The notes under the pieces were generated by a model. It did no database searches, was not told the DNA's origin, and saw nothing but the letters and a program-made list of their open reading frames with translations. From an uncultured Prochlorococcus sp. (lineage in GTDB: Bacteria > Cyanobacteriota > Cyanobacteriia > PCC-6307 > Cyanobiaceae), in the NCBI GenBank assembly GCA_902596585.1, contig CACJUL010000004.1:1-64000 (forward strand): 64,000 nucleotides of DNA, given 5' to 3'. Shown here in pieces: positions 21,391 to 33,826 of this stretch; position 1 is the first letter of the stretch; each line of letters begins with the position of its first letter. Position numbers and translations under genes: made by a program.

Positions 21391-22173
21391 TTACATTCCA
21401 TTAATGCAGTAACCCGCATCAACATAAATTGTTTGGCCTGAAATACCGCTAGAGAGATCACTTAATAAAAAAGCAGCTGTATTACCTACTTCTTTTTGAG
21501 TGACTGTTCTGCGTAAAGGAGCCTTTTCTTCAACATTGTGAATCATATCTAAAATGCCACCTATAGCAGAACTCGCAAGTGTTCTTATAGGCCCAGCACT
21601 TATTGCGTTAACTCTGACTTGTTTTTCGGGACCAAGTTCTGCAGAAAGATATCTTACTGAAGCTTCTAACGCTGCTTTAGCAACTCCCATCACGTTATAG
21701 TTAGGAATCGCCCTTTCTGAACCTAAATAGGTTAATGAGACAACTCCAGCACCATCACTAAAAAGTGGTTTTGCTGCTTTACATAAAGGTGCTAACGAAT
21801 ACGCACTTATATTAAGAGCCCTATCAAAACCCTCTGAAGTGGTAGCACTATAATCTCCAATCAATTCATCGCGTCCTGCAAATGCTAGGCAGTGAACTAA
21901 TCCGTCAATTTGCCCCCAATTGTCTTTTATATTTTTAAATATTTCTTCAATTTGAGCTGGATTTTGAACATCAAGTGGCAAAAATAAAGATGGGTTTAAA
22001 GGTTCAGTTAGTTCTCTAACTTTAGACTCGAATCTTCCCTTATCATCAGGCAAATATGTGATTCCAAGTTCTGCGCCAGCTTTTGAAAGTTGTTGAGCGA
22101 TTCCCCATGCTATTGAACGATTGTTGGCAATTCCCGTAACAAGAATTTTTTTGCCAGTTAGATTTAGAAGCAT
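21391..22173 (-). CDS. fabI: Enoyl-ACP reductase (NADH)
   Basis: 260 aa; GKKILVTGIANNRSIAWGIA, YNVMGVAKAALEASVRYLSAELG, GQTIYVDAGYCINGM. Confidence 0.96.
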   Translation of the reverse strand: MLLNLTGKKILVTGIANNRSIAWGIAQQLSKAGAELGITYLPDDKGRFESKVRELTEPLNPSLFLPLDVQNPAQIEEIFKNIKDNWGQIDGLVHCLAFAGRDELIGDYSATTSEGFDRALNISAYSLAPLCKAAKPLFSDGAGVVSLTYLGSERAIPNYNVMGVAKAALEASVRYLSAELGPEKQVRVNAISAGPIRTLASSAIGGILDMIHNVEEKAPLRRTVTQKEVGNTAAFLLSDLSSGISGQTIYVDAGYCINGM

Positions 22174-22272
22174 TTTGTTTATTATTTCTATTATTCTCCT
22201 ATATAAAAGTACCTATCTTTACGGATTACTGCAAAATATACAATAATTTTCAAATATCAAAGAATTTTTAAC

Positions 22273-22872
22273 TTGAACATGGTAAGAACAAATTCTATGG
22301 TTTTGGAATTAGGTTTTCAATTAACGAATTTCGAAATGTTAAATGCTAATTCTTCAGAAAATGAATATTTCAATTCTAATAATCTAGATAATCGGCATTT
22401 ACTTTTAATGTTTATTTGTGCCCATTGCCCATTTGTTAAATATATTGAGAATCAAATTTTCGCCTTAAGTAAAGAAATTGCAAATACAGTTCAAACAGTT
22501 GCAATTTCCAGTAATGATATTGGGACTCATCCTTCAGATTCTCCTAAAAATTTGAGATTGCAGGCACAAACACAGGGATGGAGTTTTCCTTATCTATACG
22601 ATGAAAATCAAAATTTTGCTAAGGAATTAAAAGCGGCTTGCACCCCAGATTTTTATCTTTTTTCAAATGAAGGAAATGGTGATTTTTCATTGTATTATCA
22701 TGGTCAATTAGACGATAGTAGACCAGGTAATAATATCCCTCTATCTGGAAAAGATTTGCGCTCTGCTGTAAAAGATTTGAATCAAAATAATTCTTATCCT
22801 TCAAATCAGATGCCTTCTTTGGGTTGCAATATAAAATGGACTCCTGGTAAAGAACCAAGTTGGTTTAAATGA
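22273..22872 (+). CDS. Thioredoxin-fold redoxin (AhpC/TSA-like)
   Basis: 199 aa; LLLMFICAHCPFVKYIENQI; TPDFYLF. Confidence 0.8.
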   Translation: MNMVRTNSMVLELGFQLTNFEMLNANSSENEYFNSNNLDNRHLLLMFICAHCPFVKYIENQIFALSKEIANTVQTVAISSNDIGTHPSDSPKNLRLQAQTQGWSFPYLYDENQNFAKELKAACTPDFYLFSNEGNGDFSLYYHGQLDDSRPGNNIPLSGKDLRSAVKDLNQNNSYPSNQMPSLGCNIKWTPGKEPSWFK

Positions 22873-22923
22873 ATTAAAAATTTTTTACCCATAGAAATAT
22901 GGTTTAGGGTTAATATATTTATT

Positions 22924-24129
22924 ATGCAGATACCTCCATTTACTTTAAATAGGCAGTACCACGAAATTGGCTCAGAAATTGAGAGTGAGGTTTTTAAAGT
23001 TTTAAAAGAGGGTAAGTATATTGGAGGACATGAAATTGCCAAATTTGAGGAGAGTTTTTCAAATCTGATTGGTGTTGAAAATACTATTGGATGTAATAGT
23101 GGAACTGATGCTTTAGTATTAGCTTTGCGCGCATTAGATATTGGTCCGGGTGATGAAGTTATTACCTCATCTTTTAGCTTTTTTGCAACTGCAGAGGCTA
23201 TTAGTGCAGTTGGTGCTAATCCTGTTTTGGTAGATATAGATCCAGAAACTTATCTCATTAATACTGAACTGATAGAAGAAGAAATAAATTCTAATACCAA
23301 GGCAATTATGCCAGTTCATCTATTTGGTAATGCAGTGAATATGACCTTAATAAAATCTTTGGCCAAGAAATATGATTTAAAAGTAATCGAAGATTGTGCT
23401 CAGGCAACATGCACAATGTGGGAAAATTCTAAAGTTGGTAGTATCGGTGATATAGGCTGTTTTAGCTTTTTCCCTACTAAAAATTTAGGAGCTGCTGGAG
23501 ATGGTGGAGCAGTAACAACTTCAGATCAGAAGATTGCAAAAAAAATTAGAGAACTGGCTGTACATGGCAGTCCAATAAGATATCATCATACCCAAATTGG
23601 ATATAACAGCAGACTTGATACCATTCAAGCTGCCATATTAAACATTAAAATTAAATATATTTCTAAGTGGATTAATAATCGCCAAAAAATTGCTAATAAT
23701 TACCTTGATTTATTAGAAAAAAATACATTTATTAGTTTTCCAAAAATTAGCTCTGATTCAATTACCCATTCTTGGAATCAATTTGTCATCAAATTAAGAA
23801 ACGATAAATATTTTTTAAATGAAGATTTTTCAAATTTATTTGATACTGATTGCAAAAAATACTATTCCTTGAGGAATTTGGTAAAACAACAACTTTTTGA
23901 AAAAGGTATTAATTCAATTATTTACTATCCAATTCCAATACACGCACAAATAGCTTACAAAAATAAAAATTTTTCTAGAACAAAACTCATTAACACAGAG
24001 AGAATTTGTACAGAAGTTCTTAGTCTTCCAATGTTCCCTGAAATTTCTTATGAAGAACAAGTTTATGTAGCAGAAAATTTAAATAAAGTTTTAAAGAATT
24101 GTATAGAGGAAATTCAAATTTCAGCATAA
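22924..24129 (+). CDS. DegT/DnrJ/EryC1/StrS PLP aminotransferase
   Basis: 401 aa; GCNSGTDALVLALRAL, VIEDCAQATCT, FSFFPTKNLGAAGDGGAV. Confidence 0.92.
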   Translation: MQIPPFTLNRQYHEIGSEIESEVFKVLKEGKYIGGHEIAKFEESFSNLIGVENTIGCNSGTDALVLALRALDIGPGDEVITSSFSFFATAEAISAVGANPVLVDIDPETYLINTELIEEEINSNTKAIMPVHLFGNAVNMTLIKSLAKKYDLKVIEDCAQATCTMWENSKVGSIGDIGCFSFFPTKNLGAAGDGGAVTTSDQKIAKKIRELAVHGSPIRYHHTQIGYNSRLDTIQAAILNIKIKYISKWINNRQKIANNYLDLLEKNTFISFPKISSDSITHSWNQFVIKLRNDKYFLNEDFSNLFDTDCKKYYSLRNLVKQQLFEKGINSIIYYPIPIHAQIAYKNKNFSRTKLINTERICTEVLSLPMFPEISYEEQVYVAENLNKVLKNCIEEIQISA

Positions 24130-25547
24130 AGTGATTTAAATAATCTTTGTTGTATGTTGTGATTGACAATAGGGCTTGAATAATTATTTTTTTCTAAATT
24201 AGATATCTCGCCATTTAATAATTCTGAATTTGACACTTTAGATAATTCAGGAATCCAAAATTTTATATATTCGCAAATAGGATCAAATTTTTTTGCTTGG
24301 GTATATGGATTAAAAATTCTAAGAGGTTTTGGATCCATACCGCTACTGGCGCTCCACTGCCATCCCCCATTATTTGCAGCTAAGTCTCCATCAACCAAAG
24401 TCTCCATAAATTTTTTCTCGCCCATTTGCCAATTGCATATAAGATCTTTTACCAGAAATGAAGCGACTATCATCCTACATCTGTTATGCATCCAGCCAGT
24501 ACTATTTAGTTGACGCATTGCAGCATCAACTATAGGTACCCCTGTCTCTCCGTTGCTCCAATGCTGAAACCATTCATTATTGTTTTGCCATGGAAAGTGA
24601 TCCCATTTTTTTCTATATGGACCTTTCTCTAGCTCTGGGAAATGGAATAAGCAATGTTGATAAAATTCACGCCAAACAAGTTCTTTTTGCCAAGTTTCAA
24701 TTGATAGATAATTTCCTTGATTCTCCAAATCTGAATTTAAATTTAATGTGGCGTTCCAAACTTTTCTAATGCTGATGGTGCCGAATCTGAGAGATGCACT
24801 TAGAAAAGATGTCCCATTATGGGAAGGAAAATCTCGTGCAGAATTGTAAGAATATATTTTTTTTTCGTTAATGAAGTTTTCTAATAATGTTTCTGCAGCA
24901 TTCTCTCCAGGTCTACATGGACAAATATTCGAACCAGGAAATTTGATATTTTTGATAAATTTCTCTAGAACCGAATCAGATGAATTTATTGTCTTATCTT
25001 TGAGTTTATTATCTATATCTTTAAACTGGAAAACAACTTTATCTTGTTCATATGAACCTAATAAATTCATTTTTGATTTAAGGTTTTTATAAAAAGGGCC
25101 ATAAACTGAATAAGGATTATTATTTCCTGAAAATATTTTTAAAGGTTCTACTAATAAGTGATCCCAAGTTTCAATAACTTGTATATTTTGTTCTTTTAAA
25201 TTTTTTTTTATTTGTAAATCGCGATTAATCTCATGAGGTTCAATTGATCTATTCCAAAAAACAAATTTAGCATCTATTTTCTTTGCTAATTGAGGAATTA
25301 TTAATACCGGATCTCCTTCTCCTATAACTAATCTACTACCCATTTTTTCCCAATTATTTCCTAATTCTTGTAGTGAATTTCCTAGAAACCAAGCTCTTGA
25401 ACTTGCATTGAAATCATGTGAGTAATTTTTATCAAATACATAAGTTGAAGTAATAGCATTTGATAATGAAAAAGCTTTGATTAAAGCTTGATTATCAAAT
25501 ATTCTTAAATCCTTTCTATGCCAAAAAAGTATTCTAGGTTTATTCAT
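24114..25547 (-). CDS. Deoxyribodipyrimidine photolyase / cryptochrome family
   Basis: 477 aa; ILFWHRKDLRIFDNQAL, WQKELVWREFYQH, GVPIVDAAMRQLNSTGWMHNRCRMIVASFLVKDL. Confidence 0.93.
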   Translation of the reverse strand: MNKPRILFWHRKDLRIFDNQALIKAFSLSNAITSTYVFDKNYSHDFNASSRAWFLGNSLQELGNNWEKMGSRLVIGEGDPVLIIPQLAKKIDAKFVFWNRSIEPHEINRDLQIKKNLKEQNIQVIETWDHLLVEPLKIFSGNNNPYSVYGPFYKNLKSKMNLLGSYEQDKVVFQFKDIDNKLKDKTINSSDSVLEKFIKNIKFPGSNICPCRPGENAAETLLENFINEKKIYSYNSARDFPSHNGTSFLSASLRFGTISIRKVWNATLNLNSDLENQGNYLSIETWQKELVWREFYQHCLFHFPELEKGPYRKKWDHFPWQNNNEWFQHWSNGETGVPIVDAAMRQLNSTGWMHNRCRMIVASFLVKDLICNWQMGEKKFMETLVDGDLAANNGGWQWSASSGMDPKPLRIFNPYTQAKKFDPICEYIKFWIPELSKVSNSELLNGEISNLEKNNYSSPIVNHNIQQRLFKSLYAEI

Positions 25548-26107
25548 TATTTATCTAAAAATTGTTTAGCTCTAAACCAAGCCGTAACGGTTTTTGCGTC
25601 AAGAATTTCATCCCCACTAGAAATAAGATTATCTAGTTCGTCTGGATCTAAAATTAATACTTCTATATCTTCATCTAAATCACCTTTAACCTCGGAATTG
25701 AGTTTTTTTAAATCACGGGCTAAAAATAAATAAATTTCTTCATCTGCATAACCAGGAGCAGGGACAAGAGTTCCTAGTTCATCCCATTTGTTTGCACTGA
25801 ATCCAGTCTCCTCTTGTATTTCTCTTTGAATTGAATTAATAGGAGTTTCACCTATTTCTAATGTTCCTGCTGGAAATTCTAATAAATATCTTGAAACAGC
25901 AAATCTATATTGCCGAAGAATGATAACTTTATTGTCTTTTGTAATAGGTACGGCTAATGCTGCCCCAGGATGCTTAATGTATCCATATTCACCTTCATGT
26001 CCATTTGGAAGCTCAATTCTATTTATTTCGAAACTAAATTTTTTTGACTTTAACTCAGATATTTTTTCTTTAAAAATTGATTTTCTTATAAGGTTTTTAT
26101 TGCCCAT
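25547..26107 (-). CDS. NUDIX hydrolase (ADP-ribose pyrophosphatase-like)
   Basis: 186 aa; GTLEIGETPINSIQREIQEETGF Nudix box. Confidence 0.9.
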   Translation of the reverse strand: MGNKNLIRKSIFKEKISELKSKKFSFEINRIELPNGHEGEYGYIKHPGAALAVPITKDNKVIILRQYRFAVSRYLLEFPAGTLEIGETPINSIQREIQEETGFSANKWDELGTLVPAPGYADEEIYLFLARDLKKLNSEVKGDLDEDIEVLILDPDELDNLISSGDEILDAKTVTAWFRAKQFLDK

Positions 26108-26158
26108 AATTTTTAAATAAAAACAGCTTAACAGTTATTTTTTGGTTTTGTAAATCAT

Positions 26159-26734
26159 TTATATAGACCATTTTGGAGCATCAAACTTTGTGATTTTTTG
26201 GCTTCTACTTAAGATTTCAGATAGTGGCGTAATAACAAAATTACGATTCATGAATCTAGGGTGAGGTAATGTTAATTCCTCGTCAACCATATGAAAATCT
26301 TCCCACCAAAGAATATCTAAATCGAGACATCTTGATAGCCATTTCTTGCCTTTTGGCGTCTCTTTTCGCCCGAAAAATCTCTCTAACTTTTTTAGCTCTT
26401 TTAGAAGTAATTTAGCTTTTTTATTTGATGGTTGTGGGAAAGAATTACTTTTTATAAGTAATAGAGTATTTAAATAATTTGGCTGCTCATTATCAACACC
26501 ATGGGGTAAAGTCTCATAAATTGAAGACCAAATAAAGTTTGCATGAAATTTGCTTTTCTCTTCTTTTTTTTTGTTAGAACTATCTCCCCACTTATTTATT
26601 GTTTCCTCTATTTTTGGTTTGCAAATAAATAGTGACTCAAGAGGGCTTCCGAATTTACTATCAATATTTGCTCCAAGGGATATACATAGTCCATTTTTGA
26701 TATTAAGATTTGATAATTCCACTACAAAAAACAA
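26159..26734 (-). CDS. folK: 2-amino-4-hydroxy-6-hydroxymethyldihydropteridine pyrophosphokinase
   Basis: 191 aa; [42 protein letters not shown]. Confidence 0.88.
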   Translation of the reverse strand: MFFVVELSNLNIKNGLCISLGANIDSKFGSPLESLFICKPKIEETINKWGDSSNKKKEEKSKFHANFIWSSIYETLPHGVDNEQPNYLNTLLLIKSNSFPQPSNKKAKLLLKELKKLERFFGRKETPKGKKWLSRCLDLDILWWEDFHMVDEELTLPHPRFMNRNFVITPLSEILSRSQKITKFDAPKWSI

Positions 26735-26770
26735 AGTTATTGGATAAATTCTATATCAGGCATTTTTAAA

Positions 26771-28954
26771 GTGATTTTGAACCCCGAACTTAAAGAGAAA
26801 GGAGAAATAAAAGATTTAATGAAGTCAAAGGATTCATTTAGAGCTTTCCCTTTGGCAGCAATTACAGGTCATAGTTTATTGAAATTGTCTTTGCTTCTAG
26901 CAGCAGTTGACCCAAGTTTAGGAGGGGTGATTATTGCTGGAGGAAGAGGTACTGGTAAGTCAGTATTAGCAAGGGGTTTGCATACGTTGCTCCCTCCCAT
27001 TGAGGTATTAGATAATGAGTCATTACTGGAAAAACTAACTAAGATAAATAGCAATACTTCATTAAGACCAATTGGTAGGAATTTAGATCCCGATAAACCA
27101 GAAGAATGGGATATTAGTACTAATAAATTGTTAGAGCAGGTAATTGGAAGTGATTATTTTAATCAAATTGAAGAAATTCCAAAAAAAGTAAGAGAGGCTC
27201 CATTTATTCAAGTTCCTATTGGAATAACTGAAGACAGACTTGTTGGATCAATTGACGTTGCTGCCTCATTAAGTACGGGAGAACAAGTTTTTCAACCTGG
27301 GATTTTGGCAGAGGCGCATAGAGGTGTTCTTTATGTAGATGACATAAATCTATTGGATGATGGTATTGTGAATTTAATTCTCGAAGCTACAGGAAGAGAG
27401 AAAAATAATATTGAGAGAGATGGTTTAAGCCTCTCTCATCCTTGCAAGTCACTTTTAATAGCAACTTATAATCCTGAAGAAGGTGCTTTAAGAGATCATG
27501 TTTTAGATCGTTTTGCGATTGTGCTTTCCGCAGATCAATCTATTGATAATGCCCAAAGAGTTGAGATTACAAAATCTGTCTTATCACATGCAGAAAACAA
27601 TATTAAATTTTCAGAAAAATGGTCCGAAGAATCTGATAATTTATCCACTCAATTAATTTTGGCAAGGCAATGGTTAAAGGATGTCAAGATAACAAAAGAG
27701 CAAATAACCTACTTAGTGAATGAAGCCCTCAGAGGAGGAGTAGAAGGGCATAGATCAGAATTATTTGCAGTAAAAGTAGCAAAGGCTAATGCGGCTCTTC
27801 GAGGTGATGAAAATGTAAATTCTGAAGACTTAAAAGTAGCAGTAAGATTAGTTATTCTTCCAAGAGCGATGCAAATACCTCCAGAAGATGATGATATTCA
27901 ACCCCCTCCTCCCGAAGACCAGAGTCCGCCACCTCCTCCTCAATCAAATAATGATGATTCTGAACCTGAGGCTAATGAAAATGATAATAATCAAGAGCAA
28001 GAACAAGAAGAAGATAGTTCTGATGGAGAAGAAGAATCCACTCCAGAAATACCGGAAGAATTTATATTAGATCCTGAAGCCTGTATGGTTGATCCAGATT
28101 TACTACTTTTTTCATCAGCTAAGGCAAAAGCAGGAAATAGTGGAAGTAGATCAGTAATATTTAGTGACAGTAGAGGTAGATATGTAAAACCCATAATTCC
28201 AAGAGGTAAAGTAAAAAGAATTGCGGTAGATGCAACTCTTCGAGCTGCCGCTCCCTATCAGAAATCAAGACGATTAAGGAACCCCAATAAATCTATAGTT
28301 ATCGAAGAGAATGATTTCAGGGCGAAACTTCTTCAAAAAAAAGCTGGTGCTTTAGTTATTTTTCTTGTTGATGCAAGTGGTTCTATGGCACTCAATAGAA
28401 TGCAAAGTGCTAAAGGTGCAGTAATAAGACTTTTAACAGAGGCTTATGAAAATAGAGATGAAGTGGCTTTAATACCCTTCAGAGGTAATCAGGCTGAAGT
28501 ATTATTACCTCCTACAAGATCTATAACTGCAGCAAAAAGAAGACTAGAAACAATGCCTTGCGGAGGTGGATCTCCTTTGGCACATGGTCTAACACAGTCA
28601 GCAAAAGTGGCAAAAAATGCACTTTCCACTGGAGATATAGGTCAAGTTATTGTTGTTGGGATTACTGATGGAAGAGGTAATGTCCCTTTGGGATTATCTT
28701 TAGGCCAAAATGATCTTGATGAAAAAGATAATGAAAATGATAATGTAAATCTAAAGCAAGAGGTTCTTGATATTGCTGCAAAATATCCCATGCTTGGGAT
28801 AAAACTTTTGATAATTGATACGGAAAGAAAATTTATTGCTAGCGGATTTGGTAAGGAATTAGCAGAGGTTGCAAACGGTAAATATGTCCAACTTCCTAAA
28901 GCGACAGATAAAGCTATCGCAGCTATGGCGTTAAATGCGATAAATGAACTCTAA
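26771..28954 (+). CDS. chlD: Magnesium chelatase subunit D
   Basis: 727 aa; AAA+ domain, acidic/proline linker [39 protein letters not shown] vWA MIDAS. Confidence 0.95.
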   Translation: MILNPELKEKGEIKDLMKSKDSFRAFPLAAITGHSLLKLSLLLAAVDPSLGGVIIAGGRGTGKSVLARGLHTLLPPIEVLDNESLLEKLTKINSNTSLRPIGRNLDPDKPEEWDISTNKLLEQVIGSDYFNQIEEIPKKVREAPFIQVPIGITEDRLVGSIDVAASLSTGEQVFQPGILAEAHRGVLYVDDINLLDDGIVNLILEATGREKNNIERDGLSLSHPCKSLLIATYNPEEGALRDHVLDRFAIVLSADQSIDNAQRVEITKSVLSHAENNIKFSEKWSEESDNLSTQLILARQWLKDVKITKEQITYLVNEALRGGVEGHRSELFAVKVAKANAALRGDENVNSEDLKVAVRLVILPRAMQIPPEDDDIQPPPPEDQSPPPPPQSNNDDSEPEANENDNNQEQEQEEDSSDGEEESTPEIPEEFILDPEACMVDPDLLLFSSAKAKAGNSGSRSVIFSDSRGRYVKPIIPRGKVKRIAVDATLRAAAPYQKSRRLRNPNKSIVIEENDFRAKLLQKKAGALVIFLVDASGSMALNRMQSAKGAVIRLLTEAYENRDEVALIPFRGNQAEVLLPPTRSITAAKRRLETMPCGGGSPLAHGLTQSAKVAKNALSTGDIGQVIVVGITDGRGNVPLGLSLGQNDLDEKDNENDNVNLKQEVLDIAAKYPMLGIKLLIIDTERKFIASGFGKELAEVANGKYVQLPKATDKAIAAMALNAINEL

Positions 28955-28963
28955 CTATATAAG

Positions 28964-29809
28964 TTATGGGTAAATTTCATTAAGAAATTTTGAAAGTCCA
29001 ATTGTTAAATCTCTTATAGATTTAGTTAATTCTTTGTCTTTTGTTAACTTTTCAAAATCATTGCTCATATCATCTATTTTATTGGAAATAGATTTTGCAG
29101 CATTTATTGTTGTTTTAATATCATTAAGGGTTTCTTTATCATTGATTGTAGACAAAATATCATTCAAATTATTAGCAGCAATAGTGATTTCTTTGATTAA
29201 AGGTTTCACTCTTATGATTTCTTGCTTTGATAAATAAATAAGTTCATCTAGATTTTCTTGGGTCCTATCAAATTGGTCCATTGATTTAACTATGTTCTCA
29301 ATTAAGTTTTCTTGATTTGATTCTTTTAAAAATTGACTTATTCTATTGGTTACATTCGAAAGACTTGAAAGTTGTTTGCCTGTGATAGTATCTCCCTTAC
29401 AAATAATTAATGAGGAATTACATTCTTCGGATGTAGGTTTTGCTAAATTTTTAGGGATTGTTTTGTCACTGGTTTCTAAAGCGACTTGAACATCTCCTCC
29501 AAGAAATGAATTTGTTACGACCCTTGCGAATGCTGGCCTAGGGAGAATAATTTCAGGATTATTTAGAACTATTTTTGCTTGAATTGATTCATTAGTAAAA
29601 AAGATATCCTCTATTGAACCTACTAATATCCCTCTGTAAGTAACAGGAGATTTTTTTGATAAACCGCTTGCATTATTGAATTCAGCAAAGATGTGCCAAT
29701 TTTTTTTTGATAATTTTACTCCTTTTAGCCAAAAAGAAAAAAATGTGAATATTAAAATTCCTCCTAATAAGGAAAATCCGACAATTGAATCTCGTACACT
29801 TCTACGCAT
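28964..29809 (-). CDS. MlaD/MCE-domain protein (substrate-binding component of lipid ABC transporter)
   Basis: 281 aa; single N-terminal TM, ASGLSKKSPVTYRGILVGSIEDI, FLGGDVQVAL. Confidence 0.85.
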   Translation of the reverse strand: MRRSVRDSIVGFSLLGGILIFTFFSFWLKGVKLSKKNWHIFAEFNNASGLSKKSPVTYRGILVGSIEDIFFTNESIQAKIVLNNPEIILPRPAFARVVTNSFLGGDVQVALETSDKTIPKNLAKPTSEECNSSLIICKGDTITGKQLSSLSNVTNRISQFLKESNQENLIENIVKSMDQFDRTQENLDELIYLSKQEIIRVKPLIKEITIAANNLNDILSTINDKETLNDIKTTINAAKSISNKIDDMSNDFEKLTKDKELTKSIRDLTIGLSKFLNEIYP

Positions 29810-29814
29810 AATGT

Positions 29815-30600
29815 CTAAATGTCTTTGGGTTGCATTGGACCATTAAGTTTACCATTCCTAAATTGAAATACATAGGGATCATTACTCTCTTTAAATTCAT
29901 TAATAGAACCTGCCCATCTAAATTTACCTCCATAAAGCATTAAAACTTTATCTGATGTTCTCTCTATAGTACTAAGAACATGGCTGACCACAATAGATGA
30001 TCCGTTGGCTTTATCGTTTGTATTATTTATTAAATCTTCAATTCTAGATGAGGCAATTGGATCAAGACCTGCAGTTGGTTCATCAAAAAGTAATAAAGGT
30101 TTGGTCTTTGACTTAAGAGTTTCATCTGTTATCAACGCTCTAGCAAAACTGACTCTTTTTTGCATACCTCCGCTTAATTCATTTGGTAGTTTGTTTTCTA
30201 CATTAAATAAGCCTACCTCAGCTAGGCATTCGCATACAATTTCATGGATTAATTTTTTAGATAAGTTTTTATTCTTTCTAAGTAGAAAACCTACATTTTC
30301 TTCAATGGTTAAAGATCCTAGTAATGCTGGGTTTTGAAAAACTAGTCTTACATCAGGTGGATTATTTTGGTCTAATCTTAAGTATGATTGTTTTTCTCCA
30401 AATATCCTTAATTCCCCTTCGGTAGGTAAAATTAGGCCTGCTAATATTTTTAAAATAGTTGATTTGCCTGAACCTGAAGGGCCAACGATAGCTAATTTTT
30501 CACCATTATTAAGTTCAAAATTTAGTTGATCGAGTACTTTAACTTCACCCCAGCTTATTGAGAGGTTGTTTGTTTCAACTGCGTGCTTTGATTTTTTCAA
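29815..30600 (-). CDS. ABC transporter ATP-binding protein (MlaF-like)
   Basis: 261 aa; VGPSGSGKSTIL, NELSGGMQKRVSFARAL, LLFDEPTAGLDP. Confidence 0.92.
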   Translation of the reverse strand: MKKSKHAVETNNLSISWGEVKVLDQLNFELNNGEKLAIVGPSGSGKSTILKILAGLILPTEGELRIFGEKQSYLRLDQNNPPDVRLVFQNPALLGSLTIEENVGFLLRKNKNLSKKLIHEIVCECLAEVGLFNVENKLPNELSGGMQKRVSFARALITDETLKSKTKPLLLFDEPTAGLDPIASSRIEDLINNTNDKANGSSIVVSHVLSTIERTSDKVLMLYGGKFRWAGSINEFKESNDPYVFQFRNGKLNGPMQPKDI

Positions 30601-30735
30601 AACTTAAATAGAGAACAAATTGATCTTCTATTACATATTGCCCATTTTTAGAAATAAAAAAAGGATGTATGAATTTGATTTATAATAGATGTGTGTAGTT
30701 ATTAATTTGAGTAAAATAATTTAGAGAGGTTTTTA

Positions 30736-32121
30736 ATGAATAAGCCTAAAAAAAGAATAAGGAAACACTATAGGTATTTTAAAAGGTCTAATTTTGACTT
30801 ACTAAATAAAATTCTAAGAATCTTAAGCTGGCTTCTACCAGGACTGGTTATAAAAAGATGGATGATGACATCCGCAATAGGATTTTTGACTTCGTTATTA
30901 GGTCTTGCAATATGGACAAATTTAAGGCCACTTTATTGGCTTATTGAATTATTTTTTTGGTTAATGACAGGTTTGACTAGTATTTTTCCTATTTCATTAT
31001 TGGGCCCATTGATTTTTGTTATTGGACTTTTATTAATTGGTATTGGACAAAATAGAAGTATTAACTCTATTCAAAAAGCGCTCGTTCCTGAAAAAAGTAC
31101 AGTTCTAGTTGATGCACTTAGAGTTAAGAGTAAATTAAATAGAGGTCCTAACATTGTTGCAATTGGCGGAGGTACAGGATTATCTACTTTATTGAAAGGT
31201 CTAAAAAATTACAGTAGTAATATTACAGCAATCGTCACAGTATCCGATGATGGTGGAAGTAGTGGAATTCTAAGAAAACAATTAGGTGTACAACCTCCAG
31301 GGGATATTAGAAATTGTTTGGCAGCCTTATCAAATGAAGAGCCTATTTTAACTAGATTATTTCAATATAGATTTTCAGCAGGAAGTGGCCTAGATGGCCA
31401 TAGTTTTGGGAATTTATTCTTGTCAGCTTTAACAACTATTACAGGTAGTTTAGAAAAAGCAGTACAAGCCTCTAGTAAGGTTTTAGCTGTACAAGGTCAA
31501 GTTTTACCGGCAACAAATATTGATGTTATGTTATGGGCTGAATTAGAAAATGGTGAAAAAATTTTTGGAGAAAGTAACATCAGTAAATCCCAAAAAGCAA
31601 TCTCAAGGATTGGTTACCTACCAGAAAATCCTTCTGCTTTACCAAGTGCACTCGAATCTATAAAGGAAGCTGACTTAATTGTTCTTGGCCCAGGGAGTTT
31701 ATATACTTCTTTATTACCCAATTTGTTAGTACCAGAGATAGTCGATGCTTTATTAAAAAGTAATGCGCCTAAAATTTACATAAGTAATTTGATGACTCAA
31801 CCCGGAGAAACAGATGGACTTGATGTGTATCAACATATAAAGTCAATAGAAAAACAATTATCAAATTTTGGAGTTAATAATCGAATTTTTAACGCAATCT
31901 TATCTCAGATTCATTTTGAAAAGTCACCGATAGTAGAGTACTACGAGAGTAGAGGCGCGGAACCTGTTAGATGTAATAAAGAAAAATTATTATCTGAGGG
32001 TTATTATGTTTTGGAGGCACCATTATACTCGAAAAGAATAACTCCAACGCTAAGACATGACCCCAGAAGGCTAGCAAGAGCAGTAATGTTTACTTACCGC
32101 AAATTAAAGAAATTAAACTAG
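30736..32121 (+). CDS. YvcK/CofD-like gluconeogenesis factor family with N-terminal TM region
   Basis: 461 aa; [61 protein letters not shown]. Confidence 0.92.
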   Translation: MNKPKKRIRKHYRYFKRSNFDLLNKILRILSWLLPGLVIKRWMMTSAIGFLTSLLGLAIWTNLRPLYWLIELFFWLMTGLTSIFPISLLGPLIFVIGLLLIGIGQNRSINSIQKALVPEKSTVLVDALRVKSKLNRGPNIVAIGGGTGLSTLLKGLKNYSSNITAIVTVSDDGGSSGILRKQLGVQPPGDIRNCLAALSNEEPILTRLFQYRFSAGSGLDGHSFGNLFLSALTTITGSLEKAVQASSKVLAVQGQVLPATNIDVMLWAELENGEKIFGESNISKSQKAISRIGYLPENPSALPSALESIKEADLIVLGPGSLYTSLLPNLLVPEIVDALLKSNAPKIYISNLMTQPGETDGLDVYQHIKSIEKQLSNFGVNNRIFNAILSQIHFEKSPIVEYYESRGAEPVRCNKEKLLSEGYYVLEAPLYSKRITPTLRHDPRRLARAVMFTYRKLKKLN

Positions 32122-32648
32122 TAAGCATCTTGTAGTTCATAGAAGTCAGGCTGTATATAGTCTTTTCGTAATGGCCAACCTCTCCAATCTTCAGGCATCA
32201 AAAGTCTTTTGGGATTTGGATGGTCAATAAAATTTATTCCATACATGTCATATGTCTCTCTTTCTTGCCAATCACTTCCTTGAAAAATTTTATATAAACT
32301 AGGTACAGATAGATCAGAATCTCTATTCAAGAAAACTTTTAATCTTACTTCTTGAATTTTTTCGATTTTTTGTAAGTCGTCAACAGTAATAAAGTGATAG
32401 AAACTCACAAGATTCTTACCAGGACCTTCATCATAACCTCCTTGACATTGTAGATAGTTGAAACCGTAATTCTTCAGAGCAGATACCGCCTCGTATAGTT
32501 TGTTGGGTTCCACAGAAATATTTTCTATCCCTATATGATCATTTGGTAATGGTTGGTTTGTTATTCCATCTTTGGTTAAATTTTGACTTACAAATCCCTC
32601 TTTTTCTACTGCATTATCTGAGGATTTAGCTAAACCGTCTTTTTCCAT
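32118..32648 (-). CDS. ndhJ: NAD(P)H-quinone oxidoreductase subunit J
   Basis: 176 aa; [41 protein letters not shown]. Confidence 0.96.
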   Translation of the reverse strand: MEKDGLAKSSDNAVEKEGFVSQNLTKDGITNQPLPNDHIGIENISVEPNKLYEAVSALKNYGFNYLQCQGGYDEGPGKNLVSFYHFITVDDLQKIEKIQEVRLKVFLNRDSDLSVPSLYKIFQGSDWQERETYDMYGINFIDHPNPKRLLMPEDWRGWPLRKDYIQPDFYELQDAY

Positions 32649-33382
32649 TAATCTTTTTTAGTATCTATGATTTCAGTTTTTTCAGAGTTTTCAGGTAATT
32701 CAGTTATTATTTCTTTTTTGGAGGAGGCAATTACGTTAGCTGAAGTTTTGTTTAAATATTCACCAGTATTTTCTGAGAAAACGAGATTCATTTCGTGATC
32801 ACATGTTATGTATCTGTGAGTTTGCTCTGTTTTTGTGCGCTCTAAAATTGATTCATTACCAACTTTTTTTCTTAATTTAATTACAGCATCAAAAATTGCT
32901 TCTGGTCTTGGTGGGCATCCAGGAAGGTATAAATCAACTGGTATCAATTTATCAACTCCTCTTACAGCAGTTGTAGAATCTGCGCTGAACATCCCCCCAG
33001 TAATTGTGCAAGCACCCATGGCAATGACATATTTTGGTTCAGGCATTTGTTCATAAAGTCTTACTAGGGCTGGAGCCATCTTCATCGTTACTGTTCCTGC
33101 AACTATTAACAAATCTGCTTGCCTTGGCGAGCTTCTAGGTACTAATCCAAATCTATCAAAATCAAATCTAGATCCGATTAAAGCAGCAAATTCTATGAAA
33201 CAACATGCTGTTCCATACAAGAGAGGCCATAGACTGCTTAATCTAGCCCAATTATGAAGATCATCTAAACTTGTCAATATGATGTTTTCGCTTAAATCTG
33301 TTGTAACTTGGGGTGCACCAAGAGGATTGCAAGTACCTTCTCGGATTTCTCTTATTGCTTTTGGGGATAATTGTGGATTCAA
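32648..33382 (-). CDS. ndhK: NAD(P)H-quinone oxidoreductase subunit K
   Basis: 244 aa; [36 protein letters not shown]. Confidence 0.96.
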   Translation of the reverse strand: MNPQLSPKAIREIREGTCNPLGAPQVTTDLSENIILTSLDDLHNWARLSSLWPLLYGTACCFIEFAALIGSRFDFDRFGLVPRSSPRQADLLIVAGTVTMKMAPALVRLYEQMPEPKYVIAMGACTITGGMFSADSTTAVRGVDKLIPVDLYLPGCPPRPEAIFDAVIKLRKKVGNESILERTKTEQTHRYITCDHEMNLVFSENTGEYLNKTSANVIASSKKEIITELPENSEKTEIIDTKKD

Positions 33383-33386
33383 TTGT

Positions 33387-33749
33387 TTAACTCCATTCTA
33401 AAGCACCTTTTCTCCATGCGTATGCCAGAGCAATAACAAGTATTGCAATGAAGATTAATGCCTCAATAAAAGCTAATAAGCCTAATCTATTGAAAGCAAC
33501 AGCCCAAGGATAAAGGAATACTGTCTCAACATCAAATATAACGAAAACTAAGGCAAACATGTAATAACGAATATTAAATTGAATCCATGCTCCTCCTATG
33601 GGTTCCATTCCTGATTCATATGTAAGTTTTCTCTCTCCTGTCCTACCTTTTGGAGCAACGATGAGATTAGTAACTAGAGCTAATATTGGAACAGCTGCAG
33701 CAATTATAAGGAAACCTAAAAAATATTCATAACCAGTTAATACAAACAT
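33387..33749 (-). CDS. ndhC: NAD(P)H-quinone oxidoreductase subunit 3
   Basis: 120 aa; [44 protein letters not shown]. Confidence 0.97.
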   Translation of the reverse strand: MFVLTGYEYFLGFLIIAAAVPILALVTNLIVAPKGRTGERKLTYESGMEPIGGAWIQFNIRYYMFALVFVIFDVETVFLYPWAVAFNRLGLLAFIEALIFIAILVIALAYAWRKGALEWS

Positions 33750-33826
33750 CTTAAAAAATTAATTTTGAATAAAAGTCGCTTAATTAAGCAAAATCTTTTA
33801 AAGTTCTTAAAGAACAATAATAAACC

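Noticed and set aside
27898-28050. Low-complexity P/E/D-rich stretch as a possible insertion or repeat
   Set aside because: It is the usual acidic/proline-rich linker of ChlD between the AAA+ and vWA domains.
30005-30337. 110-aa + strand ORF
   Set aside because: Antisense to the well-supported MlaF-like ATPase gene; composition mirrors the reverse strand.
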